A stretch of 64,000 nt of DNA, taken from assembly GCA_036346395.1 (NCBI GenBank), contig CM070598.1, forward strand, positions 7,857,517 through 7,921,516, written 5' to 3'. The position numbers and the translations under genes were made by a program. The notes beneath the pieces are model-generated. The model saw only the letters and a program-made list of their open reading frames with translations. It searched no databases and was not told the origin of the DNA. Positions 12,148-23,798 of this stretch are shown here, piece after piece (the stretch's first letter is position 1; each line of letters begins with the position of its first letter). This stretch comes from Hsuehochloa calcarea. Taxonomy: Eukaryota; Streptophyta; Magnoliopsida; Poales; Poaceae.

Positions 12148-12822
12148 GAACCAACTCACAAACAAAACACACATCCTCCTTCCCGCCGTCTATGCAAAAA
12201 ATTATATGGTTGTTGAAAAACAATGGACTTGGACCTGCAGTCGTCCCATGTTTGAGCACTTCATCCAAAATCATAGCAGGGTCTAAGCCTAGAATAGGTT
12301 TGCCGTACTATTAAGAGGATCTTGACTAGTAGTTTGAGTTAGTCATATGTTGATAGCTCATTATATTTGCTCTAGCTCATCTATGCATGGAGCTATTATT
12401 TGCGAATGTGTTTTGCAAATAGCCGATGCTCATGCATTCAACCCTTGTAGCATGTGACTTAAGTTTGCAAATCGTTTTGCAAATGGTGTAAGTTCATGTA
12501 CCTTTTTCCTTGAGTATGATTCCAAAAGTTGGCAAATTTGTTTTGCAACTTGTTGGGAATCTTGCTTGTGACTCTTGTTGGCATGGCTTGTCAATTAGCA
12601 AATGTGTTTTGCAATTGAAGTTGTTGAAAAGCCATTTCGATTTATGTCGGAAAATCGGAAGTTCCGGCGGTTTAACGGCGGAATAAATAGGGTACTAGTC
12701 ATTGTAAAATATTGATCGCTTGAAGAACAATAAAGAGAACCAACTCACAAACAAAACACACATCCTCCTTCCCGCCGTCTATGCAAAAAAAAAATATGGT
12801 TGTTGAAAAACAATGGACTTGG
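12148..12822 (+). repeat. 85-bp direct repeat (12148-12232 and 12737-12822)
   Basis: GAACCAACTCACAAAC through CAATGGACTTGG occurs twice, 590 bp apart, almost identical. The second copy is bounded by CAATAAAGAGA on both sides (about 12728 and 12835), suggesting it was copied into the LTR as filler. Confidence 0.75.
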
Positions 12823-12982
12823 CCTCAAGTAAGAAGTCAATAAAGAGAAGTAAGAAGTACCCCTACATCTCTATGTTCAATCTACAATTCTGTTGTTGTG
12901 TTCTTGCATTGTTTGATGTGATTCTATATTTGTCTACGAGGTGATCGTTTGAACTGGACTCGCCAGCGACGGTTCCTCAATA
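12211..12982 (+). repeat. 5' LTR of the outer Copia element, interrupted by two insertions
   Basis: TGTTGAAAAACAATGG at 12211 aligns with the 3' LTR start TGTTGGGAAACAATG at 27628, and the alignment resumes around GTACTAGTCATTGTAAAA (12688) and at CAGCGACGGTTCCTC. Relative to the 274-bp 3' LTR it carries about 390 extra bases (about 12296-12682) and a second insert (about 12738-12845) that repeats the sequence around the LTR start. It ends near 12982, before CGTTATCAGCACG. Confidence 0.6.
12399..12615. repeat. Degenerate 65-bp periodic repeat, core GCAAAT-GTTTTGCAA
   Basis: Four cores of the form TTTGCAAATnnGTTTTGCAAAT lie at 12399-12420, 12464-12484, 12531-12549 and 12597-12615, spaced 65-66 bp. 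The DNA between the cores is poorly conserved. Each core is a small inverted repeat. The array lies in the insert within the 5' LTR. Confidence 0.65.
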
Positions 12983-13339
12983 CGTTATCAGCACGATCGA
13001 CTATCCTCGGATCGAAAGGTAACCATCGAAGAACGGCACTCGTAGATCGAATCATTTTTTCTAGATCACTTTCAATTCCGCAATTGTTGCTTTCTAGATT
13101 ATTCTATCCGTGTGGCAAATTCGCTCTAATCTACCGTGAGCCGACTTAAAAGCCGTCGATACAATGACGATCGGTAGATTGTATGAAAGAGTAGATGATG
13201 ATTGCACTGTGGATTACAAATACGTTCTAATCTACTGCGAGCTAACTTGAAGTCATCGGCCAAGCTGATCGGTAATTGCATAAACAGTAGGTGTATGAAC
13301 AATACTTAAATGAATAGTACTCAGATGTAATTGCACCAC

Positions 13340-13900
13340 CGGAAGCAATGGCCAAGCCATGCGCCGCGCAGAGAAAGAACGAAAAAAGGGGGGTCGCGCT
13401 GGCGCCACACAGGGAGCACCGCCGCCGGCACGCTCCCGGCTGGAGCCACATCTCATCGACTGAGCAGCGCATTGCTGCTGAAGTCGCCTCGTCGGTCCCT
13501 CTAGCTGCCACCTCGGTCGCACCTCCACTCCGCGCTACGCCACCGCACGCTGGATCCCTCGCCCGGCGCCGCCACTTGTGATGCACCCTCCCGCACACGC
13601 CGCCGGGAGCCCACGCCAGCAAGCGCCTCCCAAAGCGGTGTCACCCAAATTCGGCTCGCTGACGGCCACCGCCGACCATCCGCCCGACGGCTCGGCGCCA
13701 CGGCCGCCTCTCAACCTCCCGCATGAAGCACCACCACCAACAACATTCGCCCCCCGCCGCCTCCCGCAGCGACCCGCATGGCCACCGCCCCATTGCCTCC
13801 GACGACAGACCGCATGGTCGCTGCCGTCTTGGCGCTCGCATGCACCATCGGCCATTGGCTCTGCATGCTTGCGTATGCGCGTGAAAAGGTACATATGGGC
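13340..13900. other. GC-rich leader segment of the outer Copia element
   Basis: A GC-rich block between the primer-binding-like site and gag. Open frames occur on both strands (for example 13242-13622 minus and 13578-14042 plus), but they overlap one another and resemble nothing known. I treat them as composition artefacts. From 13960 to 14380 the sequence is AT-rich and empty. Confidence 0.4.
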
Positions 13901-14379
13901 CGTGCAAATGGGTCGTGGAACCGGACGGCCTCAAAAGAGGATAAAAAATAGAAGAACCTCATATTTTGGCAAAAGGGCGCAAAATTTTAAAAATTGCTCG
14001 GAAAATTTTCTCGCAAGTGAAAATTCGCGATTTAGCCACTGAAAATTGAAGAATTCACCGAAAATTAATTTTCCAGTATAAAAGGGCCTCAACAAATCAA
14101 ATTTTGATATCAGTTTTAGCATTTGAAGCATGTTTAACTTTGTTATTATTATTTCTATGCAATTTATTTATTGTATTTACAGTTTTGTTTATTTGTGATT
14201 GTTTATATTGCTTTTAATCACTGAAAATAGTAGTAAATCATAAAAAAATGCATAGAAAAATACGAGATCAAGAACCGGGAGTTCGGAGAACATTATGAGA
14301 ATTTTGTAACTATTTTTTGTAAATTACCAGCAGTAATCTTATGAACTTTTTGAATGAATATGTAGATGACTGGCATCAC

Positions 14380-14965
14380 GAACCAGAACTTCAAAAGAGC
14401 TGGCCCAACAATGCCATAATTTATACTAGGTTTTTAACTCTATGGTTAGGTAATCACGGATGAGTAGAATATTGAGAAGACTCTCTCTACTGTTCACCCG
14501 AATGTGGTGCAATCCGCACGCAACTATCGTCAAGACGGCTACAAGGAGTATACCGAATTGATTGACATCATGCAAGTTGCAGAAGCTCAAGATGATGTTC
14601 TAAGAAAATACTACATCTCACGGCCGCCTAGTAGCAATGTTGGCCATGAAGCCAATGCTAGCAGCTACAAGGTGAGGAAGCCTCTCACGAAGAAGAGGGA
14701 CAAGAAGGGTAAGGTCGTGGGTCACAATACATTATTGATGTTTTACAGTCTAAGAAGAAGGGAAAAGAACAGCATGAGGCACACCTCGCTATTGCAGGCA
14801 CAGAGGATGCACACCCATTAGTTGCACTCATAGATGTGGACAACCCAATAGCAGCCCCCATCACCCCTCCTTTGGACATAGAAGTGGTCGTAGCTGAAGT
14901 TTCCCAAGAGGAGAAGATCGACATGGAACAAATTCAGGCAGGAGTTTCTATATACTCTGCTAGTT
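14380..14965 (+). pseudogene. Copia gag C-terminal fragment
   Basis: The frame at 14504 reads VQSARNYRQDGYKEYTELID and continues with LRKYYISRPPSS and a lysine-rich stretch. This resembles the C-terminal gag region of plant Copia elements: a conserved helix that ends in an LxxxHxxRP-like motif, followed by a basic tail. The upstream gag half is too decayed to follow, and the CCHC knuckle is not recognisable. The neighbouring protease and integrase at 15040 onward, in the same orientation, support the assignment. Confidence 0.5.
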
Positions 14966-15039
14966 TGATCTAGTGCACACATTGTGCTTAGATCTTTTTG
15001 CAGTCACTTGCAGTTGTGATTGTGATAGAACCTTGAATA

Positions 15040-17286
15040 ATGGTTGTAAGCTCTTGGAGAACAAAAGCATTAAATTCTTGTGATGGGTCCTGCAAGACTA
15101 GTATTCCTGTATCTATAATAGCAAGTTATGTTTTGATATTTGAAGAATTAGAACACGTGTGGTGCCCTATAGATGAAGTGTGCTTAGCGGATAGCGGCAC
15201 AACGAATAATATCTTGAGGGAGACGAATTTTTTCAATCGATCAGCAATAATGTTGGTAGTCTTACCACAATCGCATGCAGCGATACTTGTATAATAGGCT
15301 TAGGAAGGGCCACAATTATACACCAGATGGGTACAACTTTGGTCATTAAAGAAGCCTTGTTGTACCGAGAATCGACTAGAACTCTCAAGAATATTTGCGC
15401 TAACGATTTCCATGTAGAGACCGAAGAAAAGTATGGTAAAGAATACCTACTCATTAAAAAGCGTAAAGAACGTGGAAAAGGGTATTAGAGCGACTTCGTT
15501 CATATGAAACTGAGCTATACTACACTAATATTAAGGCACCTGCAACCTATACTGCCCTGAAAACCATATTTAGAAAATTCTAAACTTTTCTATCTCTGGT
15601 ATGATAGATTATGTCACACGGGTCTTAGGATGATAAGAAACATAATTAACAATTCACAGGGACTTAATATTGATGTAAAGAATTTCCCGAATCAGAAAGA
15701 ATTTATGTGCCCCGCATGTGCCACCGAGAAATTAATTACTAGACCTTCTGCTCTGAAGATGAAGGATGAAGTCCCTGCATTCCTGGACCATATCCAGGGA
15801 GACTTTTGCGGTCATATACAGCCCCTGTCAAGCCTATTTAGGCACTTTTATTGTGCTCATCGATGCTTCCTCGAAATGGTTGCACGTATATTTATTGTCT
15901 ACGAGAAACTATACTTTTGCAAAGCTAGTCTCGCAGATAATTAAAATTGAAAATAATTTCCCTAACCATTATGTGAAGTCTACAAAAATGGACACCCAAA
16001 ATAAACTAGCAGAATTGTAATTTACCAACTACATGTTGGGAACACGCAGTCCTGCATGCAGCAGCTCTCATCAATTTTAGACCATCGGCAAATAACATCC
16101 ATTCACCTATGCAACTAGCACAAAGGTCAGCACCGAAAATTTCTCATCTTCGCAGATTTGGTTGCAAGGTTTATGTACCTATACCACCATCGCAGTGAAC
16201 TGCAATGGTCCCTCTCCAAAAGTCTGGGATATACGTTGGATATGAGACAACATCCATAATCAGGTATTTGGACCCCATGACTGGAGATTTATATGCAGTC
16301 CGCTTCGCTGATAGCATATTTGATGAGGATTGTTTCCCGTCATCAGGAGGAGAAAATCAACCGCTTGATGAAAAATGACGGGAGTACTGTTTCCTATCAT
16401 CAGGAGGAGAAAATCAACCCCTTGATGAAAAATGACGGGAAATAACTGAAGTCCAGAAGATAATTGAAATCTATGCACATGACCCGCGCGCTAGTGAAGC
16501 AAATAGAGAAATCCAGAAGATAATTGAAGTCCTAAAGATCATTGATTTGCAAGCATTAGCGGATCAACTGCACGACTACTTTAGTGATTTAAAGAGTGTG
16601 ACTAAGTCGCATATGTCTGTACATAATGCACCGGAGATGGTTGAAATACCGTTGAATGTATCCCTAATCCCGTCTTAAGGCCTCAAAAAGGACGAGAACT
16701 TCAGCCCCTCTAATCCGAAGTAACCGGGGACGTCTGGTGAAAAAGGATAAGAAGGACTTATACAACCGATCACCGAAGTTCCCCAGAACCAGAAGGGGAG
16801 CCAGTTGAGACCTGACACTAGTATGGGACCTTCAAAAAAGGCATACTGGATTTGAACATCCCTATGAAAGGAGACATCAGCAGGGATATGTGCGCACACA
16901 TTAGAGCTGAAAAACTAAAGGGACTTGCCCCGTAATTGGAAGCAGCGGTGAGCAAGTATAAGCATTAGAAGAATAGTTCTATGAAGAAATAGGTATAAAT
17001 TATGTTCCCACAGAAGAATATATGAATAGAACAACAACCAATGTCGATATTTATTTTATAAAGAAAATTGCCACAATCATCGATCTTGATTCAGAGCCTG
17101 CATCGCTCGCTGAATGTAAGAACAGATCAGATTGGAAAGATTGGAAGAAAGCAATAGAAGTATAATTATTATATCTAAACAAAAGAGAGTTGTATGGGCA
17201 TGTAAGCCGCACGCCTCCCCATGTTCATCCCTAGGGCATATGTGAGTATTTGTTCGAAAGAGAAATAAAAATAATGAAGTTGTAAG
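15040..17286 (+). pseudogene. Copia pol, part 1: protease, integrase, start of RT
   Basis: In order: the protease active site CLADSGTTNNILRE (about 15180-15224); a GAG-pre-integrase zinc region with FMCPACATEKLITRPS (15703-15750); the integrase start (IQGDFCGHIQP, 15795-15827); a frame change into FIVLIDASSKWLHVYLLSTR; and a later integrase section with HLRRFGCKVYVPI (about 16143-16185). The polyprotein resumes with DIYFIKKIATIIDLDSEP (17047-17100), then the conserved linker before RT, NKNNEV (about 17263-17280). The frame is broken by several stops and shifts. The nested element enters inside an Arg codon right after GTTGTA: removing 17287-25938 restores VVRYKARLVAQ, the usual start of Copia RT. 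Confidence 0.8.
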
Positions 17287-19374
17287 TGTAATACTCCGGA
17301 ATAGAATTCGGTAAATAGAGAACGGTGGAGGGTAAAGACAAATGAAAACTCGAATTTCGAGTTCGTGGGGTTTTCGCTTTTCTTCGCCAACTGGGCATGG
17401 GCATACCAGAGGCCCAAGAGGGAGGCAGGCCCAGGGGGCGGCCAAGGAAGGGGGGCGCCCCAACCCTAGCCGCCTCCCCACTCCCTCCTCTCCCTCCCCC
17501 TTGAGCCGCCACCTCCCCATCCCATGGCGGCTCCTTGCTGCTCCCTGGTGTCCTCGCTGCTTTGTGGTGTTGTCTCCGGTGATCCCGGTGCTTCTCCCAA
17601 GATCCTCCAACATCTCCTTTCCCCGCCGTCGTCACCGGCCATCCTTCGCATCCTTGTGGCCGGCCCTTTGGAGAGGGAGGAGAGAAGAAGGGAGGGAGGC
17701 CTTAGGGAACCAGATCATCGTCGTTCTACGGGTCTTCAAGGGTAACGAAAGTCCCGATTCGCTGTTTGTGTTAGTTTTGTTGCACTTTTGTTCATTTGGA
17801 TTGGTTTAGTCTGCGAATCCAGATCTGTCCAGAATAGTGCAGTAGTTTGTGCGTCAGATTGAAGGCCTTTAGAGGCCGAATCTCAGGTCGACATCTTCTA
17901 TAGATATGATCCTGGTCTCATTAGCTCTCTTTTGGCACCTGGATCACGAATTTTCACCCAGTAGTTTAAAGGTTATGACTGTTTTACCACGTTTTGCTCT
18001 GTCTGACAGAAACTTTGGGTACAGTCGGTTGCACCTAGGTTTTGATCTAGTTAGAGTCAGAACCAGGTCGGCCACCCAACTAGGTTTATGAAGATAATTT
18101 CACCATGTTTCCAGGCTGATAAAGATCACTTTATTTGGATCAGTGGTTTAAAAGTTAGAGCCTTTTCTTTAGGGCTGTTCTGAATTCTGGACAGACTGCA
18201 GTTATAGTTTTTCATTGGATGGTTAGACCTCTGTTTTGGCCGAATTAGAGTTTACCATCAACTAGAGTTTCGTAGCCCGTTACGTTAAGAGAAGATGAGC
18301 ACTGGTTTTTGGTCTTTTTGACTTACGGTTTTTTATTGATGAATTTTCTAGTAAAACTGCTAGATTAGGGATATTTGGAATGTTTGGGTAAATTGATCAA
18401 ATTGAACCTTTTGTTTGGTTGGTTTGGCTAGAGATTGTGGGAGGACACGTGTAGCAATGCTTTACTCGTTTGTCCTTATTTCGATTATTTTATATTGTAG
18501 GCGGTGAAGCGGTGAGTGGAGGGGTATCTCAATTACCTCCCAACCCGTTGCAGCGCGGCAGGCAAGTAACTTGTATACTATGATTGATGCATTATGTGAT
18601 GTGTGAATGAATGATTATATTTGTTCGTATTTGTAGATGAATACCATGTGTATCTTTTCATTTATGAGTACTATTCAATCTTGCCATGGGATCACATCAT
18701 GACATGCATAAATTACCTTTGTAAGACCCATCAATTCCAGTATGGGCACTTGAAAATCCCATCAATTCCAGAATGGGTACGTGAGTCCACCATTCCAATG
18801 TGGGCCACGTTGGACGGCCGTATGAAACGTTCTTCATACGGTTACTTTAAGTGAACACCGACGGGTGCTTCACTCGCTATACCGGTATATGCTGCAATAT
18901 GTCCAATTCCTTCAATGCATCATTCCATTTCATCCATTCATAAAGTTGTTTCCAATTAATGTTCAAGTTATGATTGTGATATTTTGTTCATGGTATGTTT
19001 GATTGTCATATACAAGTACTTGCTGAGTCTTTGGCTCATTCTTGCTTTGTTGTTTTATTTAGGTAAATGACAAAGAAGAACGATCTCGTGGAGGGTAGTT
19101 CAACACGATGCACTCACTACCATAATCCAAACATTTTGAGAACTTTTCTTGTCGTTATTTATGTCTTGTGTTGAATTGTAATAAGCCATTTTGGTCATAC
19201 TGCCAGTATCCTCTGAATTGTTTATTTCCATTCCGTTGATTAAACCTGATGATAAATTCTTGTTTCTGTATATCCTTATTACTTACTTCACCTTGTCATG
19301 CGTTTTGATGTTATTCTTCTAAAGAGTAGTGGTTGTAGGTGACATCTTGACTTCCTTATAGTCAGGGTGTTACA
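17287..19374 (+). repeat. 5' LTR of the nested LARD
   Basis: Aligns from end to end with 23799-25933. Differences are scattered substitutions and short indels. A GC-rich block (about 17380-17740) lies near the start. The 3' end carries a hairpin, TGACT (19348-19352) pairing with AGTCA (19360-19364), just before GGTGTTACA. Confidence 0.9.
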
Positions 19375-19375
19375 G

Positions 19376-19388
19376 TTGGTATCAGAGC
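19376..19388 (+). other. Primer-binding site of the LARD
   Basis: TTGGTATCAGAGC directly follows the 5' LTR after one base. This is the usual plant primer-binding site for initiator tRNA-Met. Confidence 0.9.
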
Positions 19389-22300
19389 GGGCTTTAGGTC
19401 CGTGGTAATTAAGTTATTAAAATGACACACTTGTACACGATTGGTGGGGTTTGGGAAATCCATTGTTTCGCATTTCTAGTGATGTTGTTCATTATGTTGT
19501 ATGGTATAGAATTGCTTCTGTACTATCTTTCTTGTTATTAATCTATGACGTGATGCGATATCCTATATATCTATGAATTATCCTATGATTGTCATGAGAT
19601 GATCTTACATATTCATAATTGATTGCATTAGTTATGCGTATCGGTAGCGGACGTCGGCGGTGAGTTCGTGGTTGTAAATCCCTGGGTTTTGCGTGCTACA
19701 CCATCGCTCGTGTTGTAATAGTAGAGAAGTTCTTACCTGTTCCATAGTTACGTGTTGAGCCCGAGCTCATTGATGAAGTTGTTGTCCTTCTCAAGTTTGT
19801 ATCGGTTTTACGGTTGTAGTTTCTGATAGTTCGTGAATTTCTTTTGAATGGAGGGTTATAATGAAGTGGGCAATCTCTAGTAGATTTCTGATCGTTCTTT
19901 GAAATAATTATTGTTCTTTCTACTATTGTGATATTTCTGCTCCACGTGAGCGTAGTTAAATTGCAAGATTTACCTTTTCACGGAAGTTCTGTTTTACCCC
20001 TGTTGGAAAATTCAACCCGTGTGTTCGCTTGAGGTTTCGGGTATTGGCAGATTTCTTTTGCAAGTTCTTTATCAAGTGCACAATGATCTTGCATATTTCT
20101 TTTTGGGATGCTTTAGACAGTGGTTCTCTTCCTTGATTTCTGATTTTGACCAATTCTTGTCCGGTGGTAGTTGATGAATTTCTCTTAGGTTCATGATTCA
20201 TGGTAGTTGATGAGATCCAATAGGTCTTTAATGGTTCTCTGAAAATATTATTGTTTTTCAGTTGTTGAATTTCTTTATTTTAAATGATCTTCGACGGTTG
20301 GCAATATTGATATTTCCATGTTTGTTCCTTCCTTCTCATTGGAAAATAGCGACTCGTTTACTCGTTTGATAGTTTTTATAATGAGAGTTTTTCATTGCAA
20401 GTTCGTTAACATGAGGAAGCATTGGCTCCATGTATTTCTTTTGGATCATTCAGCGTCTTGAAGTTTAACGATCTCTTTTCTGATGATTAGTGTTAAAACC
20501 CTTGTTGGGGTGCCTTGTGGTGATTAAGTCGGAGATGGTAATCAAACAAATTGGTTGGCTACGGGTTCCTATTGGTCCCTAGATGTTTTTCAAAACAATT
20601 CTTATCTTTCGATTCTTTGAGCTCTCTTTGCTACTTGTACGATATTATTGACAAGATCATTCTTTTTTAAGGGTCCTATCTCACTTGTTGATTAAGGGGA
20701 CACAGTTAACCGCTTGGTATTTTGGGGAGCGGAATTAGCTTTTACAAAGTTTGTCGAAGAAAGTCTTGACTCTACTCGTTTCTTTTGGAGTAGTTGGAAT
20801 GTTGGAGTTTAGAACCTCTCTTGAAAAAAAGTGTGAAACCCTTTTCTAATGTTATGGTGGAGTTGTGTGAGAGGTTTGTTTGACTTTGTGGTTTTTGTAC
20901 TAAGTTTCCTTTCTAGAATAAGTTGTTATTACAATTCCATTTGATGCTGAAAAAAAAATCTATAACACGATTTGCCATGTTCCTTTAGAAGGTTTATTGA
21001 CATGATCAGTAATGTGATGGTAATGTTGATTCCTTTATAAAGAAAGAAAGTTGTCCGCCTTTCGTAATATTTCTAAAATGATCAAATTTCTAGTTTTGTG
21101 TTCATACTCTTTTGGGGAATTCAAGTTCTTTGTGGTAAACATAGTTTGTCGAGTAAAGCGATATGTTGAAAAATTATAATAGTTCTTCCATGATGCGGGT
21201 GTTTTGATCTTGAATACCCGTTTGTTCCTAACGGTTAAGGTCGGATATTCTATTTTTGTGAGGCCTATGTTTTCAACTGTGGACTTCCTATATGTTTTCT
21301 GAGTTCGTTGCCTAATTGGTTTTCCCCGAGTTACGTGTTCCTTGCGAGTGGTAAGTGATTTTTCAGTTGGTGAAGATCGTTTCTATTTGCCTCTTCTTTC
21401 GAGAAGGAATCAACCCATTCATTCCACGTGGGTCTTCCGAAATATTTTCTAAGTGTTGTTATGGGCTTGATGTTAATACCTGTAGTAAATTGATCGCCTT
21501 TGGTGACATTGTTCAAATAAGAATATTTCAAGTTTAGCTTTCACGGTACCTTGGAGCTCGTGAATTAACTGGTAACTGAAATTATTTTGGGTAACTTGAG
21601 GAATTGGATTAACCTATTGTTTCTTAAAGATTTCGTGTGATTTAGTCAGAAAGGCTCCTTGGTTTGAGTTAAGCTAAGTGAGGTTGCAATAAAAGAATAT
21701 TTTCGTTGATCTCTTCGAGACGAAGTTAATCCGTTTGCTTTCCGTGAAATCCTGTAAAGGGAAATGTTTCGAGTTTTGTGGCTGAGAACATTTGGATCTC
21801 GTGTTTCCCAAGTAGATGAACTGTTTCGAGCAAGTTGTCCTGTTGAAGGATCTTATCGATTCTTAATTAAATCTTGTGGTTATTTGAAGCGTCCCTAAAT
21901 TTGTTGCTCTTTCCGCTCAAGAGATGGCGAATTTCAAACGTAATATCTTTCTTTCGTGTAATTTGTTATTTGCTATTCTCTTTTGAGGGATGTGTGCCTC
22001 CCATTTATGAACTCAGCTTTCGTTTTCTAAGATCACCTTTATCAGAATATTTCTTTTGGTTTCCTGCTCGCCGTGATGAGCAACGTCTCTCTGTGTGAAT
22101 AAACTTATCTTTGTTCGCCTCTTCCTTTTGAGAAAGGATCACATTTTTGGGTTGTAAAGTGTTTGCAAAGGGTAAGTTTGGCAACTGTTTGGTGGTAGAT
22201 GAGTAATCGTAGCGGTGATATTTTGCTACCAAGTTATTGGAGGAGTAGTAGATTGTAGAATGGTTTTGATCTGTATCTCTTGGGGAAAAAAAATTAATTC

Positions 22301-22778
22301 ACATGGAATGTTTGGTTTCGAAGTAAGTCTGAAAAGTGTTACGACTGAGTAGAACCTATGGTATAGTGAAACTTGAACTTGATTCATGATTGAATGGTCG
22401 GTGATTATCGAAGGTATGGAAACCTTGATTACTTCTATAGAGCAACGCAATTGGATAATGATGCGAGATTATGTGAGAAATTTCTAAGTATGCAAATGAG
22501 TGAGTATGTTAGAATTGGGGAAAATGTTGAAGAGTCAATCCGTTGATTTCCCTATATGTTATAATTGAAATTTGTGGTAGAGATCTTGGAGATTAAATTT
22601 GGGTTTGCATTGTTATGTTAGACCTTTGGTCACTCAATGAGTGTGTGTAGAGAAAGTGGAATAAAGGAGTTTCCTGAGCAGTGGAATGATCATTGATAGA
22701 ACCTTTTTGATGTAGTACATGAGCGTGTGTACTGAGGATTCTGAGTTGTTCTTGAAAAATTAGAGGTAATGTAATTGC

Positions 22779-22814
22779 GTGACATCTTGGCTTTCGAATA
22801 GCCAGGATGTTACA
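22779..22814 (+). repeat. LTR-end-like hairpin motif inside the LARD
   Basis: GTGACATCTTGGCTTTCGAA followed by TAGCCAGGATGTTACA mirrors the true LTR end (GTGACATCTTGACTTCCTTA, then TAGTCAGGGTGTTACA). The stem bases change together: TGGCT/AGCCA here against TGACT/AGTCA in the LTR, with the same 7-base loop. Confidence 0.75.
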
Positions 22815-23798
22815 GTGGGATCTATTTTTTGTGGCGCTTTGGGTGCCTTCAATCAAATTATGGTTGATTAAGTAGAATGAGATGCATAGCGTATTCGGAG
22901 GATTCAATGGAGCCACCCCACAGGGGTGTGGATGATGTATTTCAATTTGAGTATAATTTGAGAATGTTTAACTAAGAGGTTTTAGCTCATGTGGTAGTCA
23001 GTGAATTCGAATTTCAAGGTTCGAGAGAAATTTTATTCCTAGAAGAGAGAAACTGTGGAAATGTATGTTCATCGGATAATGAAGTGTTTTCTTGATTCTC
23101 GTTTGAGTTTGGTGTTGTTGACCGGTGTTTTCTGCAACTTGAGTTGGGGCTGTGTTGGCATGTAGATTCTTTCTAATTCAGACAAACTGCAAGTGTTTGG
23201 TTTGGGCGTTCCAGTAATTTCTCCTTTGGTTGTAGTGGTGTTCATTTGTAAACTGCCTATTTAGAAAATAGATTTGTTTTGAGAAGAATTGTCAAATTTG
23301 GAATTTAATCTTTTGGTGGAGAGTTAGCATTTAGTGGACGCGTTGAGGACTCGCTATTTTCAATTGGATTCTCTTCGTTTCCGAAAGTTGCAGAAATTGG
23401 AAAGTTGGTATTTCGTTTTGACCGTCTCGGGTACTCGCGCGAAGTACGCAACGTCGGATGTGTTCTGGTGCTGATTGGGCAGCTGAACCATTCAAGGTTC
23501 GAGTTATAGTTTAAGACGTTGACCATCGAGTATGGTCTTACCTTCGATCCTCTTCTGATGAGGGTACCTAGAAAGTTCAGGTTGAATGTTAGGTCAGGCG
23601 TCGTTTTGGGTCTTTGGGTTGTGGTTTTCTTTAGTCCGAAATAGAGGCCGCTTGAGAGCTAGAATCCCTCGTGTGCGATAAGTATCCAGACCTGTTCGTT
23701 TATGGTACGTGTTTTTCGTTAATAAATTCTAGTCGCAGTTTTATTTTGAATAGATCTGTGTTTAGATTCGAGGTCGAATCCTGTTAAGGGGGGTAGAA

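Larger units (their letters stand above)
19375..23798 (+). other. Non-coding interior of the LARD with degenerate repeats
   Basis: 4.4 kb, T/G-rich, between primer-binding site and polypurine tract, with no open frame longer than about 100 codons and no retroviral domain. Weak internal repetition is visible: the stretch with GGAAAATTCAACCCGTGTG (20005) and TTGCATATTTCTTTTTGGGAT resembles one about 337 bp later (20341, TGTATTTCTTTTGGAT). At 22779-22814 a copy of the LTR-end motif occurs. The polypurine tract is AAGGGGGGTAGAA, ending at 23798. Confidence 0.75.

Noticed and set aside
13242..14042. Frames up to 154 codons in the leader of the outer Copia element
   Set aside because: Both strands are open because of high GC content; the position is in an untranslated leader.
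17077..17809. Frames of 134-178 codons on both strands
   Set aside because: They cross from the Copia element into the LARD LTR, and the same sequence recurs in the 3' LTR with frame-breaking indels, so it is not protein-coding.
3287..19388. tRNA-like sequences at 3287-3299 and 19376-19388
   Set aside because: These are short primer-binding sites complementary to a tRNA end, next to LTRs; no tRNA gene is present.
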